From positions 434,001 through 498,000 of the forward strand of contig JABVXV010000010.1 of the NCBI GenBank assembly GCA_013365325.1: a stretch of 64,000 bases of DNA. Reading direction: 5' to 3'. A program made the position numbers and the translations under genes. The stretch is from Dipetalonema caudispina (taxonomy: Eukaryota > Nematoda > Chromadorea > Rhabditida > Onchocercidae). This document shows positions 1-14,921 of this stretch, one piece after another. Under the pieces are notes generated by a model that was not told where the DNA came from, ran no database searches, and saw only the letters and a list, made by a program, of their open reading frames with translations. Numbering within the stretch: the stretch's first letter is position 1; every line of letters starts with the position of its first letter.

Positions 1-677
1 TATTGAAACAAAAGTATAACATAAATTGTTTGCACGCAATGAGTCACAAATTATGAAGAGCGAATGCAGAATTTCAACGGATGTAATGAAACTGGGTGTC
101 ATTACTTCAATTTTAATTTGTTGAAAAAAAAAAACCTTCAGTTATTTCTATTTTTGCTTACACATAATGCTGCAAGGACAACTTTTCCAAGTATACAATT
201 TCTTGTAGAAATTTGATAGTTTTCTAGAAAAGTTGAAAATTTTACTGGATGGACTGTTCAGGTAGACAAGGTCATCAATATTGTCTATTTCACTTTTTCC
301 TTATAACTGATGTGTCACTTATGATATTTTTTCAAATGCGAAGTGCAGCCACTGCTTTACGTTGTGATATGTGGAATCAGTGGGGAAGAAGAAATTGAAA
401 TGATTAACGACGATAGAGCATAGTAAAAAATACCACGGGTAAAGGTAAATGGAACAAATCGGGTAACGAAAGAAGGGAGCTGCCGTTGAAGCTGAAATTT
501 GATCAAAAGTGTTACAGTTGTGATTGAAACAGAAAACTTCGGAAATTGTTACAGCGAAGTTACAGAAAAGAAAGTTGTAACAGGAAAAGAGTGAACGATA
601 CAAATTTTCCTTAACTTGAATTACTGTTTTCTTCAGGTATTGATTGTTATGTATCATGCAACATTAAATATCGTTTC

Positions 678-745
678 TGTTTTCGGATTAGACTTGCTTA
701 TAGTTTTCAGATTAGCTTGTAGTTTTCAGATTAGACTTGCTTATC
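678..745. repeat. Short imperfect tandem repeat
   Basis: About two and a half copies of a unit resembling TTTTCAGATTAGACTTGCTTA follow one another. The middle copy is shortened, lacking part of the ACTTGCTTA segment. It is non-coding as far as can be seen. Confidence 0.55.
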
Positions 746-1189
746 TATCCTTTCGTCGTTTCTTTTTCATGGCTAAAATTCAATTTTTTTTTTTTTTTTT
801 TCTTGAAAGTGGACACAAAAATTCTTAGTGGGTATGTCGGTTTATTCAGTACTTTTCAAAAAAAGAAATGAAGCATTTGTGGTGTAGTAGGAGAAAGAAT
901 ACAAATTGGTGTACGACCTGTTTTTCTAAATTTGGAGAGGGAATGGAAGTTGTAAATACTAAGCATGAGTATATTCGTTCCATATCAAATTACCTATCTT
1001 ATAGCCGTTTTGAATACACCTTTTGCAGGTGTATAACTGACGTATACCCTTACCACGCCCTTTTCAGTCTTTAAATTTACAATGAATAGATGGGACGCCC
1101 AAAAAAGTGAATATGGGCAATAGCTTTGCGCTTTGAGAAGTCTTTCAACCATTTCGATCAAAACAATTGTAAAAAAGGAAGTGAAAAAC

Positions 1190-1432
1190 ATGAATTGGTG
1201 CAGTGCAGCATATAAAAGCATCGATGGCATATCAGTTGCGACAGCAACACTATCGGAAGTAACAATACTGCTAGTTATCGCTGCATCTTTAGCTACTAAG
1301 GCTAAGATATGGCTATTACTGCAACATCCAAAACTTGAGACATTTATTGCTATTTCTCAAATTTTCATCATTCTCCTTACCTTCATAATCTTGTTTGTCC
1401 AATATCAGAGTAGCTTTCTTACTATTGCATAG
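1190..1432 (+). CDS. Doubtful small hydrophobic ORF (80 aa)
   Basis: An ATG-started, uninterrupted frame of 80 codons. It begins MNWCSAAYK and contains two hydrophobic stretches, at about residues 23-43 and 54-75, that could be membrane helices. An acceptor-like TTTTGCAG lies about 160 bases upstream. I recognise no family, there are no supporting exons, and chance hydrophobic ORFs are common in A+T-rich DNA. It could be a tiny membrane protein, part of a longer gene, or nothing. Confidence 0.2.
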   Translation: MNWCSAAYKSIDGISVATATLSEVTILLVIAASLATKAKIWLLLQHPKLETFIAISQIFIILLTFIILFVQYQSSFLTIA

Positions 1433-3623
1433 ATTAGTCTTTTAACCTAACCTTTCCATTTGATTACCGCTTATTTTACAATTAGTTCATTCAAAATTAA
1501 TAAAAAACATGATCTTTATTATATTATGCAAATAATGGATATTACGAAGTAACTGCTTCCAATTTTTGACTTTCCATATTACTTAACATTTTACTTTATG
1601 TTGCTCTGACTATCAAAAAGTAAATTAGATTTCTTCAATGATTATTTGAATATTAGTGATATATACTTTGACATTTCATCAATGCATAAATAAATGCTAA
1701 GCACCTATGCACTTAAACACTTTTCCAAAATCGAAATTTAATTGTTTTAATTATAACGGAAGTAAATTAGATTCAATTATTTTATAATTTGTATTTCTTT
1801 CAACAAATAACAAGCTGTCTCATTATTAAGTATTTGCGACTATACCGTCTTTTTTTTAACCAACAGAAATATGGTGGTACCGCCTTGTCTCTAATTTTGT
1901 TTTACAAGATGTTTTGATGAATTGATGATTCTGTGCTGAAAGTTGAAAATTGAAATTCCCGTTGCAAATGAAAAAATTTAATGTTTTAGTTTCAAAAATA
2001 GAATGATTTTCACAGGTAATTATTTCTATAACTTTGTTTTTTTAAGTTACAGAAAATTTACATAGATTGAGCAAGCAATCTGTCTGCATTGTTTTCCAAG
2101 TAAAATCTCTGGCCATAAGTATAGCAAACTTTTAGTAGTCATATTGACTGTAAAGTGTGGAATGTCGAACGTTTACATTCTAAGGCTGAATTTGATTTTT
2201 ATTATTAACTAATGCGGATCAAAATAATTTGCCTAGCCCAACATTTTCAGGAAATAATTTTGTTATTGAGGTGAACCACAAATTTAGGTCATTATTGAAT
2301 TAGGAACCCTGCATGGAATATTATGTCATGTTGTTGATGAGAACTTAACAAACTAGTTTTCACTGACGGATGAGGCAGAATGATTCAACCCATATAATTA
2401 TCTGACGTTAGGTTGTACCTCAATTGTGGATGACGTTTTTTTATCGAGCAATTTTTAAGTGTGGCAAAAAAAAAATGGATTTTTCAACAGAAGCAAATTA
2501 ATGGTACCTCTTAAGAATCGTCCTACAATCTTGTAATTGTAGTAATGACCATAGTCCATCTGTCATAACAAATCACTCCATCTAAATATTATTTGTCATG
2601 TCAATTTTCCTTCATGCAAATAGGTGGACAGACAAACAAAAAAGTAGACTATTTCACGACAGAAGTGTACTGTTAGGTTTTTTTTTAAGAGGAGAAGAAA
2701 ACTGAGAAGAGTTTGAGATAGAACTTGTTTTTTATTGTCTTTTTGATCACTATCAACTTGTAATACTGTTTACCGCTCTCCAATGAGTTGCTATTTTTTC
2801 ATTTGATTTAAAAAGCTATTTCATCAAAAGTTTTTTATCAAATAACCAAATTCAAGGCCAACTTTATTCTATTCTCCTCTTTTCCCCATTTATTTATTCC
2901 GACAACTTTTGATTGGCCAAACTAGCCATAAATGACAATTAATAATAGTTTTACAAATATCAAAAGCATATTCTGTAATAACTGATAAAGATCCCACGTT
3001 CCCAGATCTGCAACTTTTTTTGAAAGCATTATGTTTTCATAATTTTTGCTTTTACATTAATACCAATATTTAAGTTTTCAAATTATTATATCCAAACAGA
3101 CAGGTAAAAGTTTGCATTTTGCTTATAACTTTCTAATCAAAATATTAATTGCATGCACTCTTCGCTTTGCAACAAATGGATAGAAAATGCAAAACGGAAG
3201 TTTTTTTTACACAAATAATTTGCTTCTGATTTTGCGTTATATATGTTTCCACTAATCTTTTCTAAAAATTTCCGGTCTCATATAGTTTATGCGTGGAAGA
3301 AATTCGTTTTTTTCTTAAAAGAAAATTATGAATAGAAAAAGAATGAGTTTTATTAGATTCATTTACTGTTAGTTAAATTATTTTAATTATACGTTGCTTG
3401 TTACTTTATGCTTTTTCAAACTAACTGTTACAACTATATTTGCATTAAGCATAGCCTATTATTCTATCAAGTCTAACTTTCGATTGCATCATCGACAACT
3501 GCAAAGCTAATGTTGGATTTAAAATTTCATTTTATTGAAGAATTTATTTAAAATTCAAACTCGTTGATGACTGTTATCGCAAAATATTTTGCAAAATCAT
3601 CGTAAATGTAAAAATTATAAGTC

Positions 3624-3630
3624 TTTGCAG
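3624..3630 (+). promoter_or_regulatory. Putative trans-splice acceptor of the collagen mRNA
   Basis: CTTTGCAG ends six bases before the collagen start codon. This is the usual position and shape of a nematode spliced-leader acceptor, though a cis acceptor from an unseen 5' exon is also possible. Confidence 0.4.
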
Positions 3631-3636
3631 CACGGA

Positions 3637-5134
3637 ATGGGAGTAGAGTATGAGAACTTGAAAAAAATCGAAGCAGACGGACTACGACGTTCAGCATTCT
3701 TTGGGATCGCAATTTCAACTGTTGCGACATTGACAGCAATCGTTGCGGTACCAATGCTGTACAATTATGTCCAGCATATACAATCATCACTGGAAGGAGA
3801 ACTCGAATTTTGCAAATATAGGACTGATGGGTTATGGAATGAATATCGAATTGTACTTTATAACTTTTTTTTGAAATTTTTTAAAGAAATTTGCATCGAT
3901 TGAATTGTAGTAGTAGCAGATAAGTAATGAAAATTGAACATTTGTAGTTTGGTTTTACGTAACTTTGCAGAAACAGATATTAAATAATTATATTAGCTTA
4001 AAATTAAGTAATTTGTGTTAAATAGATTATAATTCTTTTAATCACAGGAATAATCATTCTATATTTTCATTTTTAACAAAATTAATTTGTGTCTTATTTC
4101 TTTGTTCTCTCATCACTAGAAAATCTATAAAGTTAAAAAATCTTTATTTTAGGTTGAAGAAACTACTGGTTTACAAGGAAGATTGAAACGAGAGGCACGT
4201 TATCGTAGTGCAGGAAGAACAGGTCGAAAATCAGCTCGAGCACGTGGCGCAGGCACTTATTCAAATAATGTTGCGGGATATTTACCGCCTGATGTTGGTG
4301 TTAGGGCCCCAGTACCTAGTGCACAAGGTGATGCGTGCTGCAGCTGCGGTGTTGGAAATGCAGGACCTCCTGGACTTCCAGGAAGTGATGGTGAAAAAGG
4401 TACATCATCAGTAGTTTATAAAGTTGAGGAAAAAAGTGGATAGCTAAAATATTTCAAATGTAAAGCTGAATTTTTATCCTTCTTTACGTGTCAAAAATCA
4501 CTCAATGTAACTAAATAGGGTTGAAACATACAATTTGTCAATTTCTTTAAATCTCCGTAATTTCAAACTGTTATTAAAAAGTTATTCTGTTATCTCGAGG
4601 TTATTTTTAGGAGCTGATGGAGCACCGGGCAACGACGGTATCCCAGGACGGGATGCAGCACCAGATGCTGTACCGAAACCTGAAGACCTCTGTTTCGACT
4701 GCCCAGCAGGACCAGCAGGACCACCGGGTACAGTTGGACCCAAGGGACCACCTGGGCAAGCTGGCACACCAGGCACAAATGGAGGAGTTCCGTTACCAGG
4801 ACCACCAGGTCCACCTGGACCACCAGGACCAGCTGGAGCATTGGGTGCAATGGGGCCACCCGGACCAGCCGGTTTGCCGGGCCAAATTACAGAGGTAGCT
4901 AGAGCTGCTGGTCCACCAGGACCAACTGGACCGATGGGACCACCAGGACAACCAGGACTTCCTGGCCCAGCAGGACAAGCTCCTCCTGGACCTCCAGGGA
5001 TGCCGGGAGATCCAGGAGTGGACGGCACTCCAGGAAATCCCGGAGCACCAGGAGAACGTGGTGAAATGGGTGCCTCTGGCAAAAGTGGTTCATGCGATCA
5101 CTGTGCACCACCACGTACGGCACCTGGATATTAA
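3637..5134 (+). CDS. Cuticle collagen (three exons, 328 aa)
   Basis: Structural protein of the nematode cuticle, secreted by the hypodermis. Exons are 3637-3852, 4153-4399 and 4611-5134 (phases 0 and 1). The N-terminus has the nematode collagen layout: a basic leader ([14 protein letters not shown]), a hydrophobic signal-anchor at about residues 20-42, then [13 protein letters not shown] furin-like RLKR follows at residues 82-85. Cysteine clusters (CCSCG, CFDC and terminal CDHC) flank Gly-X-Y blocks, which are interrupted near [10 protein letters not shown]. The C-terminus [13 protein letters not shown] resembles the DPY-13/COL-12 type of C. elegans collagens; the exact orthologue is uncertain. 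I chose ATG 3637 because it follows a TTTGCAG acceptor and begins the conserved leader; the frame remains open further upstream. Exon 3 is markedly G+C-richer than its surroundings because of Gly and Pro codons. The long open frames antisense to it are shadows. Confidence 0.95.
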
Positions 5135-6558
5135 GATCTCCTGCAAATTACTGACTAAATACTGCCCATGTACCGTTCTGAAAACAACGAAAACTTTCTT
5201 GGATTTAAAACTGACAAAAAATTTTGAAGTCGTAAAAACTTAGTTTTGTTTTGTTCTGGAAGACATTTCGGATAAAGTTACCAACTGATGTTGTTTAATT
5301 GTGCAGAACACTGTAATTCTTACACTTATCCAAAAAAATTCTCGCAAAATTTTCTCAACAATTGTTTAGGAGCCACGTAAAATGTATTTTATAGCTTGCC
5401 CCCTTTCCATCTTTGATTTGTTAAATTTCATCATGTTAAGTACTTAATTTTGTGAAGGAAGAATTTTGCTTCAATGTCATTGCCCAGTATCCAATTTTGT
5501 CGTATGCGAAATATTTCGTTTTTTTTTTTGAAATGATATATTGATTGTAGCTTTATTTTTCTTCAACAAAGATGCATCTGCTACAGATTTGAAATCCGTT
5601 ATGGATAATCTTTTTCTAAATTAATTATAGGATTTTGGTTAGTAAGTAATTGTTTGGTAATCCATTGGCACTTCGACATTGCAAGTCATCTGTGCCCAGC
5701 ATCAATGAATGAAGTTTTAAGCGACATCGTTTAAACCAAAACGGCAAATTTAGTTTGTAAAATGAGAGTATATAGAAAATTCCCAGTGAATTGATTTAAT
5801 CAATAACAATTTCTGGAAAAGTAATCTACCGTTAATTGAGGCCTATTTAACACTTCACGCTGACTTTTTCACCTTTGCACTTATATTTTGCAGAACCCAC
5901 AACATGTTCAATTAGTATCATTTTAGAAAAGTTGTTTAAGAGCATTACATTTCTTGTCTTTGCTTCGCAAAAATTTTGCAAATCAATATAAACATCGTTC
6001 GTTGCAAAGATCTAAAGGAAATTTACATTTGTAGCTGCTTGGCATTCAAATTAATGAAACTTGCGAAAAAATTTGAAACTCACAGTTTCTTAAACTTCTA
6101 AACAAAAGTCGGAGAATTTTGAAGTATTTACATCAAATCATACCTTCAAAGTTTTTGAATTTTCTTGCAATCTTGAACTCTATTGTAAGTTAAATTCGGT
6201 TACCTTCCTTTTTTTCGCATTTCAAAGCTCCAATTAGCTTTCCTTTACCTAACTCATTTCTTTTTCTAAACCTATTTTTTAGCATTAATTAAACATTTCG
6301 AAATTGAAAAATTTTCCCCATTTCTCGCCCTCTAAAAAAATGCTTCTTGAGGAATGGAATTGTTAATTTAAAATCGCCTCTCATATCAAAAAGATAAAAA
6401 AATCCGAGAGAAAGCTGAGTGATAATGTTTTTTTGGAGTGAAAATCGAAAGGCAAAAGGTAAATCTTGCCGGCTCACATCAAAGGAAATGACTAGATAAG
6501 TTACGGTAATTTTCAAAGCAGTTCTTAGTAACCGATTGTATACGATATTATTAAAGAA

Positions 6559-6610
6559 AAGAGTAAGATATAGTTAAAGAGTAAGATATAGTTTAAGTTC
6601 TAAGATATAG
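6559..6610. repeat. Three-copy short tandem repeat
   Basis: Three successive units related to GAGTAAGATATAGTT(A)AA, about 18 bases each. The last copy is diverged (TCTAAGATATAG). No coding potential. Confidence 0.6.
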
Positions 6611-9600
6611 ATCCAAATATTACAATTTTGTTCGACAAATTTGAAATTTATACCATGTATGTGCGAAAATTAATTTTGAATATTTGACGAAATGAAAGAT
6701 ACTTAGGTAATTGATTAAAAGTTTTAATTGAGATGGCGAACTATCAAATACTGCAGATATTTTAATTGTGATAATGGATCCTTCAGTAACTCATTTCAAT
6801 TCCGAAGCAAATTTTTTGCTGTTGAAAAATCTAGTTAGGTAAACTGAATCCTGTTTGAAGGACAATTTAAGTTTAACTATTTTATCTGGTAAATCTTATG
6901 TTGCTACTTCGACTTTAAATTTCTGCATAAGTTCGTGATATTGTCCCCAAAAATTTTTTTATAAACATTCATATATCATAATCGGAGTCTCTTCCCACAT
7001 TTGTCACTAAATCCAATAAGTTTTTCAAAACGTATTACACTTTAAGAATAAATGTTTTGCTCATGAAATCCATTAATTAATAACTGAAAACGTATTATTC
7101 TAATAGAGTAAATTTAGCCCATTGACCAATACAACGACACTTTTTGACATTCATCTTGGTGCCATTAAAACACTGTCTAAACCATTTTTTCAAATTTTCA
7201 AAACTTCGTTTTGTGCAAGTTCACTTCAAACAAATTGGAAATAATTTGGTCAATTTTTTCTGGGTTGAAGATGAAATCCCAGAAAGTTGTTTATGTTCCC
7301 AAAGTGATATCCTTATATATTTGCGTATCATCATAAATGAAAAAACGATCTTCTGCTTTTTCTCGACCGTAGCTACTCTCCACAATTCATTTATATTCAT
7401 TCGTCTAATTACAACACTGCAGAAAACAAAGTACCTCACACAATATATTATTCCTTACTAAGCTGATAATTGACATTGTTGAATAAGCTGAAAATTTGCC
7501 TAACAAATCTGACATAATTAGTTTATGAAACTATTAGAATTCTTGGGATAAGATTTGAAGATGAAACCTCAAAATGTTGTTCATGTTAATTTTATCTGTT
7601 TTATTTTTGATATTTTTAATATTATACGGACTTCAAATATTTATAAAAATGTATTAGTAATTACGAAATTTTTCCTTCCCTTCCAAAAGTTTCAAATCCC
7701 AACTCTCAACTTAAATAACATTACAAAATCTCCCTTACATTTATCCCACAAAAGCTAATTCTCCCAAATAGTTGAAACGAACCTTTCCCATTTTTTTTTT
7801 TGCTAAAAGATTTTTAAAGAAATTTGAAATAGGTCTCTCCGAATTTTTTCCTTGAAAATAAGAGTAGATCTTATTTTAGATCCTACATTAATTTCTGATT
7901 CAATAATACTATTTACTTATATTTAATTCTATATTAATATTATTATTTTATAATTCAATACGTCTGCCATAACTACAACGGATCAACTAAATGCGTTCGT
8001 TTGATTGATAGACTTAATTTTGGTTTACGACTTGTATTAGGAAAATCTTCAAAAAACATGCCAAAGCATATTTTCAGAATCGTTTTTATTTTTAAGGAAA
8101 TATGATAAATTGAAGTAAAAAAATTCAATAATTTTTCTAACCATACAGTTTACTTCAGCAAAAATATTGACTTAATTAACTATTGCTACTGAAAGATTAA
8201 ATTCATTTAATCCTAGAATCGAACTGACACAAAAACTTTTTGCCTACTGCAATCCATTTTATAATTCGTTGAAATATTAATGTGGAAGTAAACGAGATCA
8301 ATAGTTTTTTCTCCCAATCTCAAGAATTAAGATAAGAAATGAAGTATGATGCATGAAAAGGAAAAAGATAGTTTTGATGATTTTAAGCGGTAAAATGAAA
8401 AGTGCACATCCACGAATTTCATTCAGGAATTCCCAATATTTATTCAGAAAGCAGGATAAACTATACGGTAAGCAAAACAAATGTGTCAAATAAACATTCC
8501 ATTGCTAAAAAAGAAATTTAACAGAAGGAGAAGATTTGTTCACCACAATGCGTCATGAAAACATGTCCTCAATCTTTTTTAAATATGTTAATAAAACAAT
8601 TGGAAATTCAACTGTATATTTCAAATTTAAATTTTGAATGGTCTGGAAAATAAACAAACGTGAGCAAAGAAAAAAATTGTGCAGAAAAAAGAGTTGCGCA
8701 TAAAATTCAATCTCTGTTTTCAGAATTTTTCACGCATCAACAAAGCAGAAATATGCAATTCAATTGACTGGAAAAGTAGAACGAAGTAAAGTTAGAATTA
8801 AAGGAAACTTCGTAGTCATTTTACACTAAGTTTTTCAAAATATTCCAAAGAAATCAGAATTTGTAAAATTGGAAACATTTTCTTATGAACCACACCAGAT
8901 CAATCAGATTTCTTTGTCATTCAAAACAGTACAGCTAAGGTAATACTCAAAAAAACAGTATCAAAAATAGAGCAATAAGCTTTAAACAAGGCAATTTGAT
9001 ATTCTGATAACTTAAAAAACATGCATCAAATTGACAATCCTGAAAAGTGGTCGGTTAAAAATTAAAATGCTGATAGGCTGGCGTGAAATCATTTCTTCCA
9101 GTAAGGACTGTTGCCTGATGAAAAATGATAAGTTAATGACCTAAGCTTTATTTCACATTATCCCACATTTCATCCCTTTTTTTTTCTGGTTCAGACCATC
9201 TAATGTTTAGAAATATTGCTTAACTCTAAAAAGAACAGGATTAAACTGGCAAAAGTGAAGTTAAAAATTAAAATGTTGCAATCAAATGTAAAATGAAATG
9301 GTTTGTGAAAGTTTTACAAAATAGAATTCATTAAATTATCATGTAATTATTATTTAGTCCGTAAAATTTGGGCCAAAAGTCGATTTGACCTATTCCTCTG
9401 ATAAAGTTTGAATTTAATAGTTGTGTGGACAGTAAATTATATTCGTTTCTTTTTCCACCTACTTTTTTCACTAAACTGATAAGCAATACATCAACTTATC
9501 AATATTACCCATTAGGATTTGTTTTTTACATGCAAATTTTGTACCTGTCATCCAATTGTACAAGACAAAATCCATGAAGAAATAATAGTTAGCAGTTCAG

Positions 9601-12600
9601 TTAGCAGTAAATTTTGTTGTTCATTCTTTAATGACATTTATTAATAATTCCTAAAAGTTCTATAACTTTTTAAAATAATATATGATTACTAGTAGTATGT
9701 TGTTGTTAAAATTAATTTTAATTGGTACCAAATACTTGAAAAGCAGCGTCTTGAGCATCTGTGATTTATCTGTTTTGCAATTTCTGTTGCACTTTATTGT
9801 TGTTAAAACATTTTCATTGAAACATGTTGCAGATTTTCCACTCTCTTGTGGCATTCTTTAGAAATCCTTAAATATTCACTTGCTTTTCATTTCATCAAAA
9901 AATGAAAATGCAAAATAGTTTGAGTATACAAATAATCGAACCGCAATACCAATGCATGGAAAATTAGATTTTAAACTTACTTCTTAACCAGTTGTTATTT
10001 TATTATACAGTACAATTAGTCTTCTGAAATATTTCTTCGTAAATTAAACGATAACTCTACTTTTTTATCATAAAACTTTTCACTTTCGCATATGCACTTG
10101 GGACATTATCAGTCTAAAGATAGATGAGATGATCAAAACTGAAGTTTAACTTTAGAATGACAGATCTTCAAATGGTATTCATGGTGTTTGTATCAGAAAA
10201 TTCGACAATACTTGGAAGGTAAAAAGTATTATTCATTCTTTAATGAATTACGAATTCGCCCAATTCCAGAACATTTCTACAGCCTAGCCATTTCCTTGGA
10301 TATTAAATGGTGGAGGTACATTTTTGCATATCAATTCTCATTTGAGAATAGAAGGAAAGCAGATAACACATTTGCCGTGTATGAATATTAAGAATATATC
10401 TTATTTCATAGCCTTCATTAATAATTTTATAATTAAAAAGAAAAAAACTTGAAAGATTTAAAATAAAGGAAGAATACATATCACAAATCTCTTCTATAAA
10501 CTGTAAATAGTTCTCCTTTTGTTTCAGAATTGCGGCTAAACTGATAAAGAATTTAGAATCAAAAAATTGTGCATCATAAGAAAATCGTCGTGCATTGATA
10601 TTGTCATGCATCGATTGTGGAAAAGGGCTTGTTTTTTTTCCTGCAGAAAAATGAACATATATATTTGTTCAAAGTTTTTGTTACCAACAAATTTTCGTTG
10701 GAAGAAGCAGTGAGATCCAAAAGTTTTGATTCAAAAACTTGCTTCATCACTAACTGATTTGAAAAATAATTTTTGAAATTCAATTTAGAAGGAATTCTTG
10801 CCGTCTTCAATCTGAAAAATGAGATAGTTGACGCTTGACTCGAATTTCAACTATTTCAACAATAATGAAGCACCAGAAAAAAAAATTAGCTTAAATGATG
10901 AAACATTAAATAGATCTTCACTTCGACATAATGAATTTCGATAAATTTGGGAAACTGCAACAAATATTTTACTCGAAGAATATTGGATTTAGAACTCTGA
11001 CGGAAAACGCCTTGTATATGTTTTGTTCGTCGTTCAGTTACAAAGAAATGCGGAAATAGAACTTTCCGCACCAAAGAAGAATACATTCGAAATCATTGTT
11101 ATAAATTATTTTATTGTGTTTTCCGAAAAAGTTTCGGAAAATTAAATTTTTTTTATAGAAAAAATCTTTCTTCGTGATCTTTCTTCTTTACATTAAATAA
11201 GTTACCCAGTATCTGAGACACCATTTCGAATTTTTAATCATTTCAAATAATTCTTAAATTTTGGAAATATCAGCATTCTTCCATAATCCATAAATCATAA
11301 ACCCAAAATACCTCTTTCAAGCATTGCTATCATTAATAGAATATTAAGTGAAATCATTGAAAAACCACAAGAAAACAATTATGATTATTTTGCTATGAGT
11401 TAAATGCTTTATCAGTAAATTTTTTCATTTACATGCAGAAATAAATTTCGAAAGATTTCATTTTATTTAAATGCTTCTCAATTTTTTCGCAACATCGGTC
11501 TGGAAATGTTTTTGGAGGATGTACAAAAGTAGTATTGAGTATTGAACTTGAATTGATACACCGTGCTGTCAATCAAATTATTGGCGGCGGTTGTCTACTT
11601 GATGAATGTCTTTGGTAGTAGAATTAGTAAAGTAGCGAAGCATTACGATGAATTCGATATCATTTCTATAGAATACAATAATTTCGTATTGAAGTTCTAA
11701 ATTTATATCCCATTTGCTTGGTTCAAATAGAAATTAAAATCAATTGATGAATTTTGATTGATTTGAAACATTTTTGTGGCCAATACAATATCTTTGGCCT
11801 ACATGGCATGATTTCTAACATTATCAAATCTCATTCCAAATTCTTTACATACAAACATTGAATTGATTAAAAGTTAAGCTTTCCGAATGTAATTATAGAA
11901 TTGTTTTGCTTGAAAAAAAATGATTTGAATAATATATTCGGCAGCAGTTTTATAAGTTTATTACTTCTAATTAATCTAAAATTTCAAAGCGTTGTATAGA
12001 ACAGCATCATTTAACTGTTATCATATAATTTGAAAACAAATTTCGATACTAATTATGCAATTGCTTCTGGCGAATGATTATAAACGGCAACATAACCTTC
12101 TTCATTGTGATTAAGATGTGTTTCTTTGATTACTACTTTTTTTGTTTTAAGCAAAGTTATTCTAAACTATATTGAGAAGAATCTAATTTTAAATTTTAAA
12201 TAAATAAATAAGTCAAAAAAGAATGTCACAAATCAGTGGAAATTTCTGATTGCATTATTTTAAAGGGATTTTCGGAATAGGTTCTAGAATCGTAACTCGC
12301 ACTTAAAAATGGGAAAATTTTTCAGAATGAATTTTCGCAAACCGTGCAAACTGTTTAATCTCAATTGTTTTTATTTTGATATTCTTTTGTTCAAAAATTT
12401 TGTCAAACTTCAAAAAGACAATGCATTCCTATGATTGAATTTGAAGCGCAATGAAAATCAACAACAATTCTTTCAAATTTGAAGATTAAATAAAAATTCC
12501 CTCTGTTCAATTTTATTTAATGCTTGTTGTATCAATTCATGTTAAGCACATTTGTTAATATTAATGTATAAAGCATAAACAGTTTATTTTCCTGAAAAAG

Positions 12601-14874
12601 AATACAGAAAAAATTTAGTTGAAAAAAAATATACCTATTTATTAGTTTGTTTAATGTTATAAGAAGAAGATACAAAAAAAAAAAAAGTTGTAGTATGTTG
12701 AAGTTTTTATTATAAGGAAACTAATTTTCAGTTTAACATTATGAAATGAAAATAAAATGTTTTTATAAAATTTCGGATTTTATATTGTTGAGAGATCGAT
12801 TTTGAAAACTTCATTCAGTTGGTTGACAAACAAATTTATTTTTTTGTCAGTGAAACTTGTGTCAGGTATAAGCAAACATGTAACTGATATCCTTTCTCTC
12901 AAACTTTTGAGCACTCAACATGTTGCAATAATTGATAATCTATGCAATAAGCCTAAAATTCAACCTCTCATAAATTGATTGACAAAAATCATTTTCATTT
13001 AAGATTACAATATTTAATATCAAATGATGCGACATTATCAATCAATTTTGCAATCTCATTCTTCGGTGTTTTTCCAGTGTCTTCTTAAATCATTCGTTTC
13101 GCTGATATTATCAGTCTTATTAATACCTTATCAAGAATATGCTTTACCTATTAATCATCACTTTCCTAAATTCATATTCTTTGTACATTAAGATATTTCT
13201 CGTCTGTTCAAACAGCTTGGAATTAAGTAATGGCAATTCTCTGCTTTTGTAAAATAGTAAAAGTTGATAATATTTGGTGATTTTCGATTATTCGTTTCTC
13301 TACCCGTAATCTGAATTTATACAATAAATATATAGCAACTTTAGCAAAAAATAGCTCGTCCAATGTTCAAAGGTCGTATGTTTTGTATCAAGGTATTTTG
13401 CGTTACAATTAAATGTTTTAAAAAAGCAGCTTTGGCAAGAAGAATACCAAAATAATTAAAAGTAAATTTGAGAAACTTTTCCCAGTCATCATAAGGAAAT
13501 TCTTTAGCGTTAAAACACGAATTTTACGAAAATCATTATATGGATACATCTTTCGGACAAATTTGAAATTTAATTTTCATGAAGAGATTAGATGTATCAT
13601 AAAAAAAAACCTGTTTGGTTGTTGGTTTTGTTGTCATCCGTCTGAAGTTGGCAATTGTTTTGCAGCAAAATCAATTTTATGCCATTGAACCACACATCAT
13701 CTTGTCATTATGAAATGTAGTTTTCGCTAAAAACTTAGAAAGTTGTAATTTTTTTCCGCTTTGAATAGTGCCATTTCATTTCTTACATATTTGTAATTTA
13801 TTAAATATTTGCATTGAAAGATGATAGTTTTCCAGAAATTTGCAAGAAAATTTGGAAAGCATTTTGTTTGTATGAATATTTTACCAAAAATTTAAGATTC
13901 ACATGGAAAACAAAACTGAAATTAAAACAAAAAATAAGCTTTCCGTGATAACAAAATAAGTAAACAAATACGTAACATACACGCATACAACGGTACAACT
14001 TTTCGATTTCACACATAATTGTAAATAGTTTGCACATCACAGTATCTTTATATATATATATTTTTTTTTTTTTGTTGTTGTATGGTTTTATTCATTAAAC
14101 ATTAACAAACATTTATAGAAGCCTTGTTGATCCATCCATCGATTCGTTTTATTTTCAATTTATTAAAGGAATTTTAGGGGGAAAAAAAAACAAGGAAATC
14201 TAGAAAAACGATTGAACTTTGAATTCATTTGTTTAAATTTTTATCTTATACTGTAGAATTAATATAGCCTGAAGATTGGAAAATTGCTCGAACTTCGAAA
14301 TTTTCTTCAAAAACCAGATTAGTTTAAAGTCAATTAGTTAATTTTCTTGCCTTAAGCAACTTGATGTAAAGTATTTTTAAACATTTACTTGTATTATATA
14401 TTTCTGGTTAAAATTGGCATACTTCTAATACCTCTTTTCCAAGGTATCACCATAACTTGTTATCATTCTCATCAAATTATTTCTCAGTGTTAGGAAATAA
14501 CTTTTCCAAAAAGACTATAGAAAAGGATATGTTACCTACGTGCTAGCTAGTAATAACTTACTTCTATAGCTCGATTTTATTATATATTAGATATAATTTA
14601 AGTAATATTTAAATTAAGCAATTTTAATTATTAATATTTCTATTAATAATACAAATGAATTGGGGAAGAATAAATTCGAAAAATAATAAATCTGCTTTGA
14701 GGTGAATAAAAAAAGTGACCAAAATTAATAAAATTGATTGGGTAAAATTATGTGCTGGTAATAAGAAGAAGGCAGAACTGTTAGAAATTTGAAATTGGGA
14801 TGAGATTTAAACCGGTCACTTCAAAACTGTGTTATTGGTCGTACTCAGATCTATATGTGTATCCCATGTGCTGC

Positions 14875-14890
14875 TGTATGTATGTATGTA

Positions 14891-14921
<31 letters not shown>

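Larger units (their letters stand above)
1..3636. other. Non-coding interval upstream of the collagen gene
   Basis: A+T-rich sequence with no convincing multi-exon gene on either strand. It holds a short imperfect tandem repeat (678-745), T tracts and one small hydrophobic ORF, listed separately. The part next to 3637 presumably carries the collagen promoter, but I recognise no defined element. Confidence 0.6.

Noticed and set aside
4582..5082. Long minus-strand ORF rich in Gly and Pro opposite the collagen
   Set aside because: It is the antisense shadow of Gly-X-Y codons, whose complement also reads Gly/Pro; no independent start or splice context.
10188..10391. 67-codon ORF starting LYQKIRQYLEG
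   Set aside because: No ATG, no splice partners, no family resemblance; consistent with chance.
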